Positions 1 through 9,543 are shown, counted from the stretch's first letter. The stretch: 64,000 nt of DNA from Prauserella rugosa (GCF_000719975.1 NZ_JOIJ01000009.1:134225-198224), one strand, 5' to 3'. Program-made: numbers and translations. The notes: generated by a model not told the origin, from the sequence alone.

Positions 1-227
1 GTCTCGCCCGCGGCCACCACACCGCCTGCCCAGCAGTCGAACGCGGACGGGTAGACGTCCTTGGTGGCGGTCCTGCGGTGGACGTACACGGACCCGCCGT
101 CACCCGAACGCACCAGCACGACGGCTGCCGCGTGCCACAGGCCTCGGGCGCGGACATCGGCCCTGGTCGTGGAGCCGACGACCCGCGCATGGTCGTCGTA
201 GATCGCAACGAGCTCGTCACCGCCCAC
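1..227 (-). CDS. NUDIX hydrolase, N-terminal part (3' end outside window)
   Basis: Seventy-five codons are visible, running off the left edge. The translation starts at a GTG with an AGGA Shine-Dalgarno five bases upstream and contains ELVAIYDD, then RRTATKDVYPSAFD and AGGVVAAGE. This is the N-terminal pattern of the YfcD/isopentenyl-diphosphate-isomerase-like NUDIX group, which hydrolyses nucleoside-diphosphate-linked compounds. The catalytic NUDIX box lies outside the window, so the substrate cannot be judged. It is divergent from dop, and the 37-base gap must hold both start signals. Confidence 0.75.
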   Translation of the reverse strand, partial: MGGDELVAIYDDHARVVGSTTRADVRARGLWHAAAVVLVRSGDGGSVYVHRRTATKDVYPSAFDCWAGGVVAAGE

Positions 228-264
228 ACGGTGATCCTGGCACGAGTGGCCGTAGGGTGGTGGC

Positions 265-1767
265 ATGCGGCGGATCATGGGAACAGAGGTGGAGTACGGG
301 ATCGCGGTCCCGGGAGACGCCACCGCCAACCCGGTGCTGACCTCCACCCAGGTGGTGCTGGCCTACGCGGCGGCGGCCGACATCCCGCGGGCGCGGCGCG
401 CGCGGTGGGACTACGAGGTCGAGTCCCCGTTGCGGGACGCGCGCGGATTCGACCTGACCGGCCCCAGCCAACCCACCCAGGACAACGACGTCGAGGATCT
501 CGGCGCGGCCAACGTGATCCTCACGAACGGCGCCCGGCTGTACGTCGACCACGCCCACCCGGAGTACTCCGCGCCCGAGGTGACCAATCCACGTGACGCC
601 GTCATCTGGGACAAGGCAGGGGAGCGGGTCATGGAGCAGGCGGCCCTGCGCGCCGCGACGGTGCCCGGTCAGCCCCAGCTGCAGCTGTACAAGAACAACG
701 TCGACGGCAAGGGCGCCAGCTACGGTACCCACGAGAACTACCTCATGGACCGCGCGACGCCGTTCACGGCGGTCATCGCGGGTCTGACGCCGTTCTTCGT
801 CTCCCGGCAGGTCGTGACCGGGTCCGGGCGGGTGGGTCTCGGCCCGCAGGGTGAGGAGCCGGGTTTCCAGTTGTCGCAGCGGTCGGACTACATCGAGGTC
901 GAGGTGGGCCTCGAGACGACGCTCAAGCGCGGCATCATCAACACCCGTGACGAGCCGCACGCCGACGCGGACAAGTACCGCAGGCTTCACGTGATCATCG
1001 GGGACGCGAACCTCGCCGAGTACTCGACGTTCCTGAAGGTCGGCACCACGGCTCTCGTGCTGGACATGATCGAGGCGGGAACGCGGTTCGACCACCTCAA
1101 GCTGGACGAGCCCGTGCGGGCGGTCCGCGAGATCAGTCACGACCCTTCGTTGAAGACGACGGTGGACGTCGCCGGCGGGCGCAAGTACACGGGTCTGGAC
1201 CTGCAGTACGCCTACCACGAGATGGCCGCGGCCCACGTCGAACGCGAGGGCGGCGACGAGCAGGCCAAGGAAGTGCTCCGCGTATGGGGCGAGGTGCTGG
1301 ACACGCTGGCCCACGACCCGATGGACGCGGCCGACCGGCTGGACTGGCCGGCCAAGCTGCGGCTCGTGAACGCCTACCGGGAGCGTGACCAGCTCGGCTG
1401 GGCCGCTCCGCGGCTGCACCTGGTGGACCTACAGTACTCCGACGTGCGCCTCGACAAGGGCCTCTACAACCGCCTCGTGACGCGTGGCTCGATGAAACGC
1501 CTGGTCAGCGAGGACGAGGTGCAGGAGGCGATCACGACTCCGCCGTCGGACACCCGCGCCTACTTCCGGGGCAGGACGTTGGAGAAGTACGCCAGCTCGA
1601 TCGCGGCCGCATCGTGGGATTCGGTGATCTTCGACGTGGGCAGGGATTCGCTGGTGCGGATCCCGACGCTCGAACCGCTCCGCGGGACGAAAGCGCACGT
1701 CGGAGCGCTGCTGGACCGCGCGGAGACGGCCGAGGAGCTGGTCGAGGCGTTGACCGGATCGGACTAG
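265..1767 (+). CDS. dop: Pup deamidase/depupylase Dop
   Basis: Dop removes Pup from pupylated proteins and, in species whose Pup ends in Gln, deamidates that residue to Glu. The 500-residue product has the family's opening [13 protein letters not shown], with metal/ATP-ligand glutamates near residue 8. The motif [12 protein letters not shown] places Asp95 where the proposed Dop nucleophile sits. Residues 45-80 form the longer linker typical of Dop and absent from PafA. Later blocks ([17 protein letters not shown]) are shared with the PafA/glutamine-synthetase-like fold. The start codon has only a weak ribosome site. It is first in the order dop-pup-prcB-prcA, and the pup product in this genome already ends in Glu. 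Confidence 0.97.
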   Translation: MRRIMGTEVEYGIAVPGDATANPVLTSTQVVLAYAAAADIPRARRARWDYEVESPLRDARGFDLTGPSQPTQDNDVEDLGAANVILTNGARLYVDHAHPEYSAPEVTNPRDAVIWDKAGERVMEQAALRAATVPGQPQLQLYKNNVDGKGASYGTHENYLMDRATPFTAVIAGLTPFFVSRQVVTGSGRVGLGPQGEEPGFQLSQRSDYIEVEVGLETTLKRGIINTRDEPHADADKYRRLHVIIGDANLAEYSTFLKVGTTALVLDMIEAGTRFDHLKLDEPVRAVREISHDPSLKTTVDVAGGRKYTGLDLQYAYHEMAAAHVEREGGDEQAKEVLRVWGEVLDTLAHDPMDAADRLDWPAKLRLVNAYRERDQLGWAAPRLHLVDLQYSDVRLDKGLYNRLVTRGSMKRLVSEDEVQEAITTPPSDTRAYFRGRTLEKYASSIAAASWDSVIFDVGRDSLVRIPTLEPLRGTKAHVGALLDRAETAEELVEALTGSD

Positions 1768-1872
1768 TGGACGGTCGGGAGAAGATCACCACTCCGACAA
1801 CGGTCGTCCCGAATCGGCCTTCCACTGGGTAGGCTGGGCACAGGAGCTCATCGGTCACACCGGGAGGCGACA

Positions 1873-2067
1873 ATGGCTCAGGAGAAGATCGAGAAGCACG
1901 GCGGCGGCGACTCCGAGGACGAGGCCGAAGGCGCTGCCCCGGCAGGCCAGGAACGCCGCGAGCAGATGGGCGAGGACGTCGACACGATCCTGGACGAGAT
2001 CGACGACGTGCTGGAGGAGAACGCCGAGGACTTCGTGCGCGCCTACGTGCAGAAGGGCGGCGAGTGA
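1873..2067 (+). CDS. pup: Prokaryotic ubiquitin-like protein Pup
   Basis: The 64-residue, very acidic, largely disordered protein carries the conserved C-terminal half (VDTILDEIDDVLEENAEDFV) and the terminus YVQKGGE. The C-terminal Glu is the residue ligated by PafA to target lysines. Many actinobacteria encode Gln here and need Dop to deamidate it; this copy encodes Glu directly. A GGGAGG Shine-Dalgarno lies six bases before the ATG. It sits between dop and prcB and is followed by a perfect hairpin that could adjust its expression relative to the proteasome. Confidence 0.97.
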   Translation: MAQEKIEKHGGGDSEDEAEGAAPAGQERREQMGEDVDTILDEIDDVLEENAEDFVRAYVQKGGE

Positions 2068-2091
2068 CGCCCACGGCCGTGTCCTACCCTC

Positions 2092-2116
2092 GTTGATCAC
2101 CGGTTCGGTGATCAAC
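2092..2116 (+). terminator. Perfect hairpin between pup and prcB (terminator or attenuator)
   Basis: GTTGATCACCG and CGGTGATCAAC form an 11-bp perfect inverted repeat with a three-base loop, followed immediately by TTTT at 2117-2120. This is the form of an intrinsic terminator. Its position inside the dop-pup-prcBA run suggests partial termination after pup. A protein-binding palindrome is an alternative reading. Confidence 0.55.
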
Positions 2117-2159
2117 TTTTCGATACTGTCCCCTTCGTCGATGGGAACTACGAGCACGC

Positions 2160-3020
2160 ATGGAACACACTCCGCGCAACTCGGGCTTCGCGTTGCCTTC
2201 CGCCTACCTGTCGTCGACGACCTCGTCCTTCGCCGATTTCCTGCGCGCCGAGGCACCGGATCTGTTGCCGAGTGCGCGGTCGGCGGGCATGGTCGCCTCG
2301 GGTGGTGACCTGGACGCCCCGCACGGCACCACGATCGTCGCCTCGACGTTCAACGGTGGTGTCCTCATCGCGGGCGATCGCCGCGCGACCAGCGGCAACC
2401 TGATCGCGACCCGCGACATGGACAAGGTCTACGTCACCGACGCCTACTCCGCGGTGGGCATCGCGGGTACGGCGGGTATCGCGTTGGAGCTCGTCCGGCT
2501 GTACACGGTCGAGCTGGCGCACTACGAGAAGATCGAGGGCGTCTCGCTGTCGCTCGACGGCAAGTCGAACAAGCTCGCCACGATGGTCAGGGGCAATCTC
2601 GACGCGGCGATGGCGGGCCTGGCCGTGGTTCCGCTGTTCGTCGGCTACGACATCGAGGCCACGGACCCCAAGCGGGCGGGCCGGATCGTCTCGTTCGACG
2701 TGACCGGTGGCCGGTACGAGGAGAACGCGGGGTTCCACGCGATCGGTTCGGGTTCGGTGTTCGCGAAGTCGGCACTGAAGAAGCTGTACGACCCCGAGGC
2801 CGATCAGGACGCCGCCGTGCGGGCCGCGATCGAGTCGCTCTACGACGCCGCCGACGACGACACGGCGACCGGCGGCCCCGACGTGGCGCGCAAGATCTAC
2901 CCGACCGTCGTCACGATCACGGCCGAACACGGTGCCGTGCAGCTGCCCAAGGAGGAGACCTCGGCCATCGCGGAGGCCGTCGTCGCCGACCGGGCCGCCC
3001 AGGCCGACTGGCGCAGCTGA
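2160..3020 (+). CDS. prcB: Proteasome beta subunit PrcB
   Basis: This is the catalytic subunit of the 20S proteasome. The 286-residue precursor has a 56-residue propeptide ending in HG, with cleavage expected at Gly56/Thr57 to expose the N-terminal Thr nucleophile (TTIVAST). [11 protein letters not shown] and the following GIAGTAGIA match the beta-subunit core. Length and propeptide agree with mycobacterial PrcB (about 290 residues). The ATG at 2160 has no strong Shine-Dalgarno. The downstream prcA begins 76 bases later, so the two are probably co-transcribed. Confidence 0.97.
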   Translation: MEHTPRNSGFALPSAYLSSTTSSFADFLRAEAPDLLPSARSAGMVASGGDLDAPHGTTIVASTFNGGVLIAGDRRATSGNLIATRDMDKVYVTDAYSAVGIAGTAGIALELVRLYTVELAHYEKIEGVSLSLDGKSNKLATMVRGNLDAAMAGLAVVPLFVGYDIEATDPKRAGRIVSFDVTGGRYEENAGFHAIGSGSVFAKSALKKLYDPEADQDAAVRAAIESLYDAADDDTATGGPDVARKIYPTVVTITAEHGAVQLPKEETSAIAEAVVADRAAQADWRS

Positions 3021-3096
3021 CGCGGGTGGGTGCCGGCAGGCGCCCACCGTTTCCTTCTTCAGCCCGACATTCCCGAGCAGAGCGGAGCCAACGCAA

Positions 3097-3930
3097 GTGT
3101 CGATGCCGCTGTACGCCTCTCCCGAGCAGTTGATGCGGGAGCGTTCCGAGCTCGCGCGCAAGGGCATTGCGCGCGGTCGGAGCGTCGTGGTGCTCAAGTA
3201 CCGGGGCGGGGTGCTGTTCGTGGCGGAGAATCCGTCGCCGACGTTGCACAAGGTCTCGGAGATCTACGACCGCATCGGGTTCGCCGCGGTCGGTCGCTAC
3301 AGCGAGTTCGAAGCCCTGCGGCGTGGCGGGATCCGGCACGTCGACCTGCAGGGCTACCAGTACGACCGGAGGGACGTCAGCGCGCGGGCGCTGGCGAACG
3401 TGTACGCCCAGACGCTCAGCACGATCTTCACCGAGCAGCTCAAGCCGTACGAGGTGGAGATCTGTGTGGCGCAGGTCGGTGCGAACACCGACGAGGACGA
3501 GCTGTACCGCCTCACCTACGACGGGTCGATCGGCGACGAGTCGCGGTTCGTCGTGATGGGCGGGCAGACCGAGGCGATCAGCACGAAGCTGAAGGACACC
3601 TTCTCGGACGGCATGGAGTTGGCCGACGCCGTGCGCGTCGCGGCCGAGGCGTTCCGCCCGTCGGGCTCCGGTTCCGGGAGCGGGGCGAGCGGGTCGAACG
3701 GCAACGGCTCGTCGTCGGCCGAGTCCGAGCCGAGCAAGCTCGAGGTGGCGGTACTGGAGCGCGAACGCCCTGGCCGCAAGTTCCGGCGCATCACCGGCGC
3801 GGCACTCGACGCGCTGCTGCCCGCCCGCACGGAATCCTCGGAGTCCTCGGATTCGGCGGAGTCTTCCGGTTCGGCCGACTCGTCGGAGAACGGCGACTCG
3901 GGCTCCGGCAGCGACTCGGACCAGTCGTGA
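3097..3930 (+). CDS. prcA: Proteasome alpha subunit PrcA
   Basis: Alpha subunits form the outer gating rings of the proteasome. The motif [20 protein letters not shown] near the N-terminus and [15 protein letters not shown] are diagnostic. The chosen GTG at 3097 has GGAG nine bases upstream and gives an N-terminus like that of M. tuberculosis PrcA; an ATG two codons later is the alternative. The predicted 277 residues exceed the mycobacterial protein by about 30 because of a Ser/Gly/Glu-rich low-complexity tail (from about residue 187, and again in the last 35). It ends in DQS, so a C-terminal role in ATPase docking is not obvious. Confidence 0.95.
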   Translation: MSMPLYASPEQLMRERSELARKGIARGRSVVVLKYRGGVLFVAENPSPTLHKVSEIYDRIGFAAVGRYSEFEALRRGGIRHVDLQGYQYDRRDVSARALANVYAQTLSTIFTEQLKPYEVEICVAQVGANTDEDELYRLTYDGSIGDESRFVVMGGQTEAISTKLKDTFSDGMELADAVRVAAEAFRPSGSGSGSGASGSNGNGSSSAESEPSKLEVAVLERERPGRKFRRITGAALDALLPARTESSESSDSAESSGSADSSENGDSGSGSDSDQS

Positions 3931-3934
3931 GGTG

Positions 3935-3965
3935 GGTGGCCGTGCTGCGTCGTGGCACGGCCACC
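3935..3965. terminator. Bidirectional hairpin after prcA
   Basis: GGTGGCCGTGC and GCACGGCCACC form an 11-bp perfect stem with a nine-base loop. It lies between the convergent stops of prcA and the PAP2/kinase gene, as expected for a shared terminator. No T-run follows, which is common in high-GC actinomycetes. Confidence 0.6.
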
Positions 3966-3981
3966 TGACGGTCCCCGTGGC

Positions 3982-5484
3982 TCAGATGCGGTAGATCGTC
4001 AGCGCACTCGGCCGGGAGCGGAATCGGAAGACGCGGCCGAGCGGGCCGACCTCGCCGTCGGAGGCCAGTCTGCGATGCCCGTCGAGTACCTCGACGTCCA
4101 GTTCCGGCAGGTCGCGCTGGCGGTACACGTGACTTGCGTGCAGGGTCTTGGTGATCGCCGCCAGCACGAAGCGTGCGCGCGAGTACGGCACGTCGGCACG
4201 CAGGTAGCGCACGTCGAGCAGTCCGGTGTCGAGCGCGGGCCTGCGGTTGGGCCAGAATCCCTTCGGCGCGTAGGTGCCGTTACCGACGAACACCATCCAC
4301 ACGAGCGCGCGTTTTCCGTTGAGCCGGACCGGAAACGGCTTGGCCCTGCGCAGCACGCGGATCATCGCGAGGACGGCCGACGGCCACTTCGGGTGCCGCT
4401 GCTGGATCTTCTCGCGCAGCCGCACCATCTCGGGGTAACCGCCGAGGCTGGCGGTGTTGACGAACCATCGGCGTTGCACCGCGTCGCGCCCTTCGACGAC
4501 CACCTCGCCCAGGTCGATGCCGACGGCGGCGCCGCGTTCGGTGGCCAGGTCGGCGTCGGGCATGGAACGCACCCCGACGTCCCTGGCGAAGTGGTTCAGG
4601 GTGCCGGAGGGGATGAGGGCCAGGGGCAGCCCGGTGTCGGCGGCGACCGAGGCGACCGCCGCGACGGTGCCGTCGCCGCCGGAGACGCCGAGCGCGCGGA
4701 CGCGCCCTCCGCGGCGGTCGAGCTCGGCCGTGATGTGGCCGCGCAGGTCGGCCTCCCCGTCGGGGAACAGCAGCTCGGCCTTCGGCCACGCGAATCGGAC
4801 CTCCGGTGTCGGGTCGTCGGCGGGGTCGCCGGAACCGGGGTTGACGACGGCGAGCATGTCCTCGCCGTCCACCATGAGTGGTGCCTCGGCGCGGTGTGCG
4901 GTGCGTCCGGGGCGGTCGTCGCGGACGGGCCACCAGTGGCACGTGGCGACGGCGGCGCCCACGCCGAGTGCGGCCCCGGCTCCGACGTCGCTCGGCCAGT
5001 GGACGCCGGTGTGCACCCGGGAGTAGGCGACGGCGGCGGCGAGCGGCAGCAGGGCCAGACCTGCCGCTGGGGCTTCGAGTGCCACGCCGGTGGCGAACGC
5101 GGCCGCGGACGCGGCGTGGCCCGACGGCAGTGACGACGAGGTCGGACGGGGCAGCAGTCTGCGGTGTTCCGGGACCGCCGAGGAGGCGGGCCTGCGGCGG
5201 GGCAGCAGTTCCTTGGCGACGAAACTGGCGCTCAGGCTTGCGAAGGCGACGCTGCCGAGGCCGCGCAGTGCTCCCCGGCGCAGGCTGCCCTTCCGGGTGG
5301 CCAGCGCGCCGGCGACGCACCACCAGAGCAGGGACTTGTCGGCGGAGCGGCTGAGCAGCAGGAGCGCGCGGTCGGCGCGACTGCGGGGCAGCGCGGCGCT
5401 CCGCGCCATGAGGCGGCGGTCGCGGCGGCCGACCTCGGCCAGCGGGCCCACTCGGCGCAACAGGTGCAGGGGCATGGCGGCCAT
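3982..5484 (-). CDS. PAP2 phosphatase-diacylglycerol kinase fusion protein
   Basis: The N-terminal half is a membrane PAP2 (type 2 phosphatidic acid phosphatase) domain, with the three signature motifs KELLPRRRP (91-99), PSGH (120-123) and SRVHTGVHWPSD (155-166, His162). The C-terminal half is a diacylglycerol/sphingosine kinase catalytic domain with GGDGT (269-273) and SGTLNH (293-298). Dephosphorylation and rephosphorylation of lipids could thus occur on one 500-residue chain; the physiological lipid is unknown. The first ATG of MAAMPL is used; the second, three codons on, is possible. It is convergent with prcA and divergent from pafA. The open frame continues far upstream opposite pafA, but that extension has no domain support. 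Confidence 0.88.
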   Translation of the reverse strand: MAAMPLHLLRRVGPLAEVGRRDRRLMARSAALPRSRADRALLLLSRSADKSLLWWCVAGALATRKGSLRRGALRGLGSVAFASLSASFVAKELLPRRRPASSAVPEHRRLLPRPTSSSLPSGHAASAAAFATGVALEAPAAGLALLPLAAAVAYSRVHTGVHWPSDVGAGAALGVGAAVATCHWWPVRDDRPGRTAHRAEAPLMVDGEDMLAVVNPGSGDPADDPTPEVRFAWPKAELLFPDGEADLRGHITAELDRRGGRVRALGVSGGDGTVAAVASVAADTGLPLALIPSGTLNHFARDVGVRSMPDADLATERGAAVGIDLGEVVVEGRDAVQRRWFVNTASLGGYPEMVRLREKIQQRHPKWPSAVLAMIRVLRRAKPFPVRLNGKRALVWMVFVGNGTYAPKGFWPNRRPALDTGLLDVRYLRADVPYSRARFVLAAITKTLHASHVYRQRDLPELDVEVLDGHRRLASDGEVGPLGRVFRFRSRPSALTIYRI

Positions 5485-5577
5485 GCTGCCCCACTCGGCT
5501 TGAAAAGACCGTGACGGGCCGGAAACCCACACCGATTCATTCCCCAGTTCCCGCCCTCGACCGCATACCCTTGAAGG

Positions 5578-6936
5578 ATGCAGCGGCGGATCTTTGGGAT
5601 CGAAACCGAGTTCGGAGTCACCTGCACGTTCCACGGGCAGCGCAGGCTCTCGCCCGACGAGGTCGCGCGTTACCTGTTCCGGCGCGTGGTGTCGTGGGGG
5701 CGCTCGTCCAACGTCTTCCTGTCCAACGGTTCCCGGCTCTACCTCGACGTCGGATCGCATCCCGAGTACGCCACGGCCGAGTGTGACGACCTGGCTCAGC
5801 TGGTCACGCACGACAAGGCGGGGGAGCGCATCCTCGAGGACCTGCTCGTCGACGCCGAGCGCAGGCTGGCCGACGAGGGCATCGGCGGCGACATCTTCCT
5901 GTTCAAGAACAACACGGACTCCGCGGGCAATTCGTACGGCTGTCACGAGAACTACCTGGTGACACGGGCCGGCGAGTTCTCCAGGATCGCCGACGTGCTG
6001 TTGCCGTTCCTGGTGACCCGCCAGTTGATCTGCGGCGCGGGCAAGGTGTTGCAGACGCCGCGGGGCGCGGTGTACTGCCTGTCGCAGCGGGCCGAGCACA
6101 TCTGGGAGGGCGTCTCGAGTGCGACCACCCGGTCGCGGCCGATCATCAACACCCGCGACGAGCCGCACGCCGACGCCGAGCGGTACCGCAGGCTGCACGT
6201 GATCGTCGGGGACTCGAACATGGCCGAGCCGACCACACTGCTGAAGGTCGGCACGGCGCACCTGGTGCTCGAGATGATCGAGCAGGGTGTGCAGTTCCGC
6301 GATTTCAGTCTGGACAACCCGATCCGTGCGATTCGGGAGATCAGTCACGATCTGACCGGTCGGCGTCAGGTGCGGCTGGCAGGTGGGCGTGAGGCCTCGG
6401 CGTTGGAGATCCAGCGCGAGTACCACGCCAGGGCGGTGCAGCACATCGAGTCGACCGACGCCGGTCCGCTGATGCGGCACGTCGTCGACCTGTGGGGCAG
6501 GGCGCTGGATGCGGTCGAGCAGCAGGATTTCTCGCTGATCGACACGGAGATCGACTGGGCGATCAAGCACCGGTTCGTCGAGCGGTACCGGTCGAAGCAC
6601 AACCTGGACCTGTCGGATCCGCGGGTGGCGCAGCTGGATCTGGCCTACCACGACATCCGGCGCGGGCGCGGGGTGTTCGATCTGTTGCAGCGCAAGGGGT
6701 TGGTGCAGCGGGTGACCGACGACGGGGAGATCGAGGCGGCCAAGGACACGCCTCCGCAGTCGACGCGGGCGAAGTTGCGGGGCGATTTCATCGCCGCGGC
6801 GCAGCAGGCGGGCCGGGATTTCACCGTCGACTGGGTGCACCTGAAGTTGAACGACCAGGCCCAGCGGACGGTTCTGTGCAAGGACCCGTTTCGGGCCGTC
6901 GACGAGCGGGTCGACCGTCTGATCAACTCGCTGTAG
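5578..6936 (+). CDS. pafA: Pup-protein ligase PafA
   Basis: PafA uses ATP to phosphorylate the C-terminal Glu of Pup and then forms an isopeptide bond to a substrate lysine. The product is 452 residues, the same length as M. tuberculosis PafA. It starts [13 protein letters not shown] with metal-ligand Glu9, and has the catalytic aspartate in [13 protein letters not shown] (Asp57). [13 protein letters not shown] and NTRDEPHAD are further family blocks. It lies alone on the plus strand between the divergent PAP2/kinase gene and a strong terminator, so it is probably monocistronic. pafBC, adjacent in mycobacteria, is 9.9 kb away here. Confidence 0.98.
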   Translation: MQRRIFGIETEFGVTCTFHGQRRLSPDEVARYLFRRVVSWGRSSNVFLSNGSRLYLDVGSHPEYATAECDDLAQLVTHDKAGERILEDLLVDAERRLADEGIGGDIFLFKNNTDSAGNSYGCHENYLVTRAGEFSRIADVLLPFLVTRQLICGAGKVLQTPRGAVYCLSQRAEHIWEGVSSATTRSRPIINTRDEPHADAERYRRLHVIVGDSNMAEPTTLLKVGTAHLVLEMIEQGVQFRDFSLDNPIRAIREISHDLTGRRQVRLAGGREASALEIQREYHARAVQHIESTDAGPLMRHVVDLWGRALDAVEQQDFSLIDTEIDWAIKHRFVERYRSKHNLDLSDPRVAQLDLAYHDIRRGRGVFDLLQRKGLVQRVTDDGEIEAAKDTPPQSTRAKLRGDFIAAAQQAGRDFTVDWVHLKLNDQAQRTVLCKDPFRAVDERVDRLINSL

Positions 6937-6967
6937 TCGGACGCGGGGCCGCGGGAGCGGCCGAGAG

Positions 6968-7004
6968 CGGAGGGGCGCATCGCCGTGGGCGGTGCGCCCC
7001 TCCG
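6968..7004. terminator. Intrinsic terminator after pafA
   Basis: CGGAGGGGCGCATCGCC and GGCGGTGCGCCCCTCCG form a 17-bp stem with one wobble pair and a three-base loop. It lies 32 bases past the pafA stop and is followed by TCGTCT. This is one of the strongest hairpins in the window and isolates pafA from the metal-resistance operon. Confidence 0.75.
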
Positions 7005-7035
7005 TCGTCTGCTGGCATGTCTGGTCAAACATATC

Positions 7036-7045
7036 AACGCGCGTT
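7036..7045. promoter_or_regulatory. Candidate ArsR-family operator
   Basis: AACGCGCGTT is a 10-bp perfect palindrome inside the AT-richer stretch ATATCAACGCGCGTTAG, 12 bases before the arsR start. ArsR/SmtB repressors usually bind such imperfect dyads overlapping their own promoter. The assignment rests on position and symmetry only. Confidence 0.4.
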
Positions 7046-7057
7046 AGATTGAACGCC

Positions 7058-7411
7058 ATGGGAGACGAGCGGTGCGAGCTGCTGTGTATCGACTTCGACC
7101 ACGCGGAGGCGCTCCGGGCGGCGCTGCCGGGGCCCGAGGTGATCGCCCGTGACGCCGAACGGCTGCGGGCGCTGGGGGATCCGACGAGGCTGAGGGTGGC
7201 CCGTGCCCTGCTCGCGGGCGACGAACTGTGTGTGTGCGACCTGGCGTGGATCGTCGGCTCGTCGCAGGGACTGGTGTCCCATCACCTGCGGCAGCTGCGG
7301 TCGGCGGGACTGGTGGACTCACGCAGGGACGGCAAGCTCGTGATGTATCGCCTGTCGGCCCACGGGCGGACGGCGTTGAACGTGCTCGTCGGCGAGGCGG
7401 ACCCGGTATGA
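7058..7411 (+). CDS. ArsR/CadC-type metal-sensing repressor
   Basis: The 117-residue winged-helix protein carries the ArsR recognition segment (about residues 66-86, SSQGLVSHHLRQLRSAG). It has a CadC-like metal site ELCVCDL (Cys58, Cys60) together with N-terminal Cys6 and Cys10, which suggests soft-metal sensing (Cd, Pb, Zn or Co). Its stop overlaps the start of the P-type ATPase gene by four bases (ATGA), so the two are translationally coupled and the repressor very probably controls the pump. A short palindrome lies just upstream. Confidence 0.9.
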   Translation: MGDERCELLCIDFDHAEALRAALPGPEVIARDAERLRALGDPTRLRVARALLAGDELCVCDLAWIVGSSQGLVSHHLRQLRSAGLVDSRRDGKLVMYRLSAHGRTALNVLVGEADPV

Positions 7412-9543
7412 GCGCCGACTGTTGCGGTCCGGGCACGACTGCTGCGGTCCGGCCCGGCAACGGGGAGGACGAGACCCCGCGGACGTTCTGGCGGGTCCGT
7501 GAGGTTGGCCTCGCTGCGATCGCCGGTGTCCTGCTCGCAGGCGGGCTGGTGGCAGGAGCGTTCGGGGCGGTGCAGGTCGAGGTCGCCCTGCACCTGCTCG
7601 CCGCCGCGACGGGCGGATCCACGTTCGTGCCCGGCGCCGTGCGCGCCTTGCGCCGGGGCGGGATCGGCGTGGCGACGCTCATGACCATCGCGTTGCTCGG
7701 GGCGATCGTGCTCGGGCAGTTCGCCGAGGCCGCGATGCTGGCGTTCCTGTTCTCGATCAGCGAGGCGCTCGAGGACTACTCCCTGACGCGCACGCGGCAC
7801 GGACTGCGGGCGTTGCTGGCGCTGGTGCCCGAGCGGGTCACGGTCCTGCGCGAGGGGGTCGAGCGGGTCGTCGAGCCGGCCGAACTGCGGGTGGGCGAGA
7901 AGATGGTGGTGCGTCCGGGACAGCGGATCGCCACCGACGGCACCGTCCGCGAAGGACGGTCCGGTGTGGACACCTCGGCGATCACCGGCGAGTCGATTCC
8001 GGCCGAGGTGGTGCCCGGCGACGCCGTCTACGCGGGCTCGGTCAACGGCAGCGGTGCGCTGACGGTCGAGGCGAGCGCGACGGTGGCGGACAACTCGCTG
8101 GCGAAGGTCGTGCGCATCGTCGAGGACGCGCAGCGGCGCAAGGGGCGCAGGCAGCGGATAGCGGACCGGATCGCGCGTCCTCTCGTCCCCGGGATCATGG
8201 TGCTTGCGGCCCTCGTCGCAGGAGCGGGTGCGCTGTGGGGCGATCCGGCCGTGTGGGTCGAGCGTGCGCTGGTGGTGCTGGTGGCGGCCGCTCCGTGCGC
8301 GTTGGCGATCTCGGTGCCGGTGACCGTGATCGCCGCCGTCGGCGCGGCCAGCCGGTCCGGCGTGCTCGTGAAAGGCGGGGCGGCGCTCGAGACCCTGGGA
8401 GCGGTCCGCACCGTGGCACTGGACAAGACCGGCACGCTGACGCGCAACCACCCGGTGGTCACCGACGTGGTGCCCGCGGACGGCAGCGACCGCGCCCGCG
8501 TCCTCGCGGTGGCCGGCGCGTTGGAGGTCCGGAGCGAACATCCCCTGGCGGCCGCGGTGCTGACCGCGGCCGGCACCGGAGCGGTGACGCCGGCACGGGA
8601 TGTCGAGGCGGTTCCGGGCTGCGGGGTGGAGGGAACCGTCGACGGCAGGCCGGCCCGGCTCGGTCACCCGGCGTGGCTCGACGCGGGTCCGCTGGCCGCG
8701 GAGGCTGCCCGTCTGCAGGAGAACGGCACGACCGTGGTCGTCGTCGAACACGACGGCGAGGTGCTGGGGGTGCTCGGCATCCGGGACGAACTGCGGCCCG
8801 AGGCGGCCGAAACGGTGGCCGCTCTGCGCCGCCGCGGACTCCGGATCGCGATGCTGACCGGGGACAACCGGGCGACCGCCACCGCGCTGGCCGCCGAAGC
8901 GGGGATCGACCGGAAGGACGTACACGCTCAGCTGCGTCCCGAGCACAAGGCACACCACATCGCCGCACTCGGTGGGAAACGCGGCGGTGCCGTGGCGATG
9001 GTGGGCGACGGGGTCAACGACGCCCCCGCGCTGGCGACCGCCGACGTGGGCATCGCGCTGGGCGCCATGGGCACCGATGTCGCGCTCGAGACCGCCGACG
9101 TCGCGCTGATGGGCACCGATCTGCGCCATCTGCCGGAGGCCCTCGCACACGCGCGGCGAGCGCGGACGATCATGCTGCAGAACATCGCGCTCTCCGGCCT
9201 CATCGTGCTCGCCCTCGTGCCGCTGGCCGCGGTCGGGACGCTCGGCCTCGCCACGGTGGTGTTCATCCACGAGGTGGCCGAGGTTCTGGTCATCGGCAAC
9301 GGTGTTCGTGCCGGTCGTCGGATGCGCCGCGGCTCCGCGACCGGGTCGTCAGCGCGCCTGCCGCAGACGGGACAGGTCGCGGGAGGCCATCGCCGCCAGC
9401 AACGCCGGTCCGGTGCGGTCGAGCCGGGCCCGCGTCAGCCGGGGGATGCCTGCGCATGCTGCGGCCCCGACGAACACGCCGAGGACGAGGTGCGCCGCTC
9501 CCGTACCGCCGTGGCCGGTGGCCGCGACCAGCACGACGGGTAG
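7408..9543 (+). CDS. Heavy-metal P1B-type ATPase (Cd/Zn/Co-like efflux pump)
   Basis: The 711-residue protein has the actuator motif TGES (193-196), phosphorylation motif DKTGT (Asp339) and hinge GDGVND (533-538). The membrane metal site reads A-P-C (295-297) in place of the usual CPC. No HMA domain is present; a short Cys pair (Cys5-Cys6) lies at the N-terminus. After the last transmembrane segment, the frame continues for about 70 polar residues containing CACCGPDEH (Cys682, Cys684, Cys685), coded opposite the end of the neighbouring permease gene. The upstream repressor predicts metal-induced expression. Substrate range cannot be fixed from sequence. Confidence 0.93.
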   Translation: MSADCCGPGTTAAVRPGNGEDETPRTFWRVREVGLAAIAGVLLAGGLVAGAFGAVQVEVALHLLAAATGGSTFVPGAVRALRRGGIGVATLMTIALLGAIVLGQFAEAAMLAFLFSISEALEDYSLTRTRHGLRALLALVPERVTVLREGVERVVEPAELRVGEKMVVRPGQRIATDGTVREGRSGVDTSAITGESIPAEVVPGDAVYAGSVNGSGALTVEASATVADNSLAKVVRIVEDAQRRKGRRQRIADRIARPLVPGIMVLAALVAGAGALWGDPAVWVERALVVLVAAAPCALAISVPVTVIAAVGAASRSGVLVKGGAALETLGAVRTVALDKTGTLTRNHPVVTDVVPADGSDRARVLAVAGALEVRSEHPLAAAVLTAAGTGAVTPARDVEAVPGCGVEGTVDGRPARLGHPAWLDAGPLAAEAARLQENGTTVVVVEHDGEVLGVLGIRDELRPEAAETVAALRRRGLRIAMLTGDNRATATALAAEAGIDRKDVHAQLRPEHKAHHIAALGGKRGGAVAMVGDGVNDAPALATADVGIALGAMGTDVALETADVALMGTDLRHLPEALAHARRARTIMLQNIALSGLIVLALVPLAAVGTLGLATVVFIHEVAEVLVIGNGVRAGRRMRRGSATGSSARLPQTGQVAGGHRRQQRRSGAVEPGPRQPGDACACCGPDEHAEDEVRRSRTAVAGGRDQHDG

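Noticed and set aside
5485..7059. Long open frame continuing upstream of the PAP2/kinase gene opposite pafA
   Set aside because: It is the antisense shadow of pafA in GC-rich DNA; no lipid-enzyme or other domain is recognisable there.
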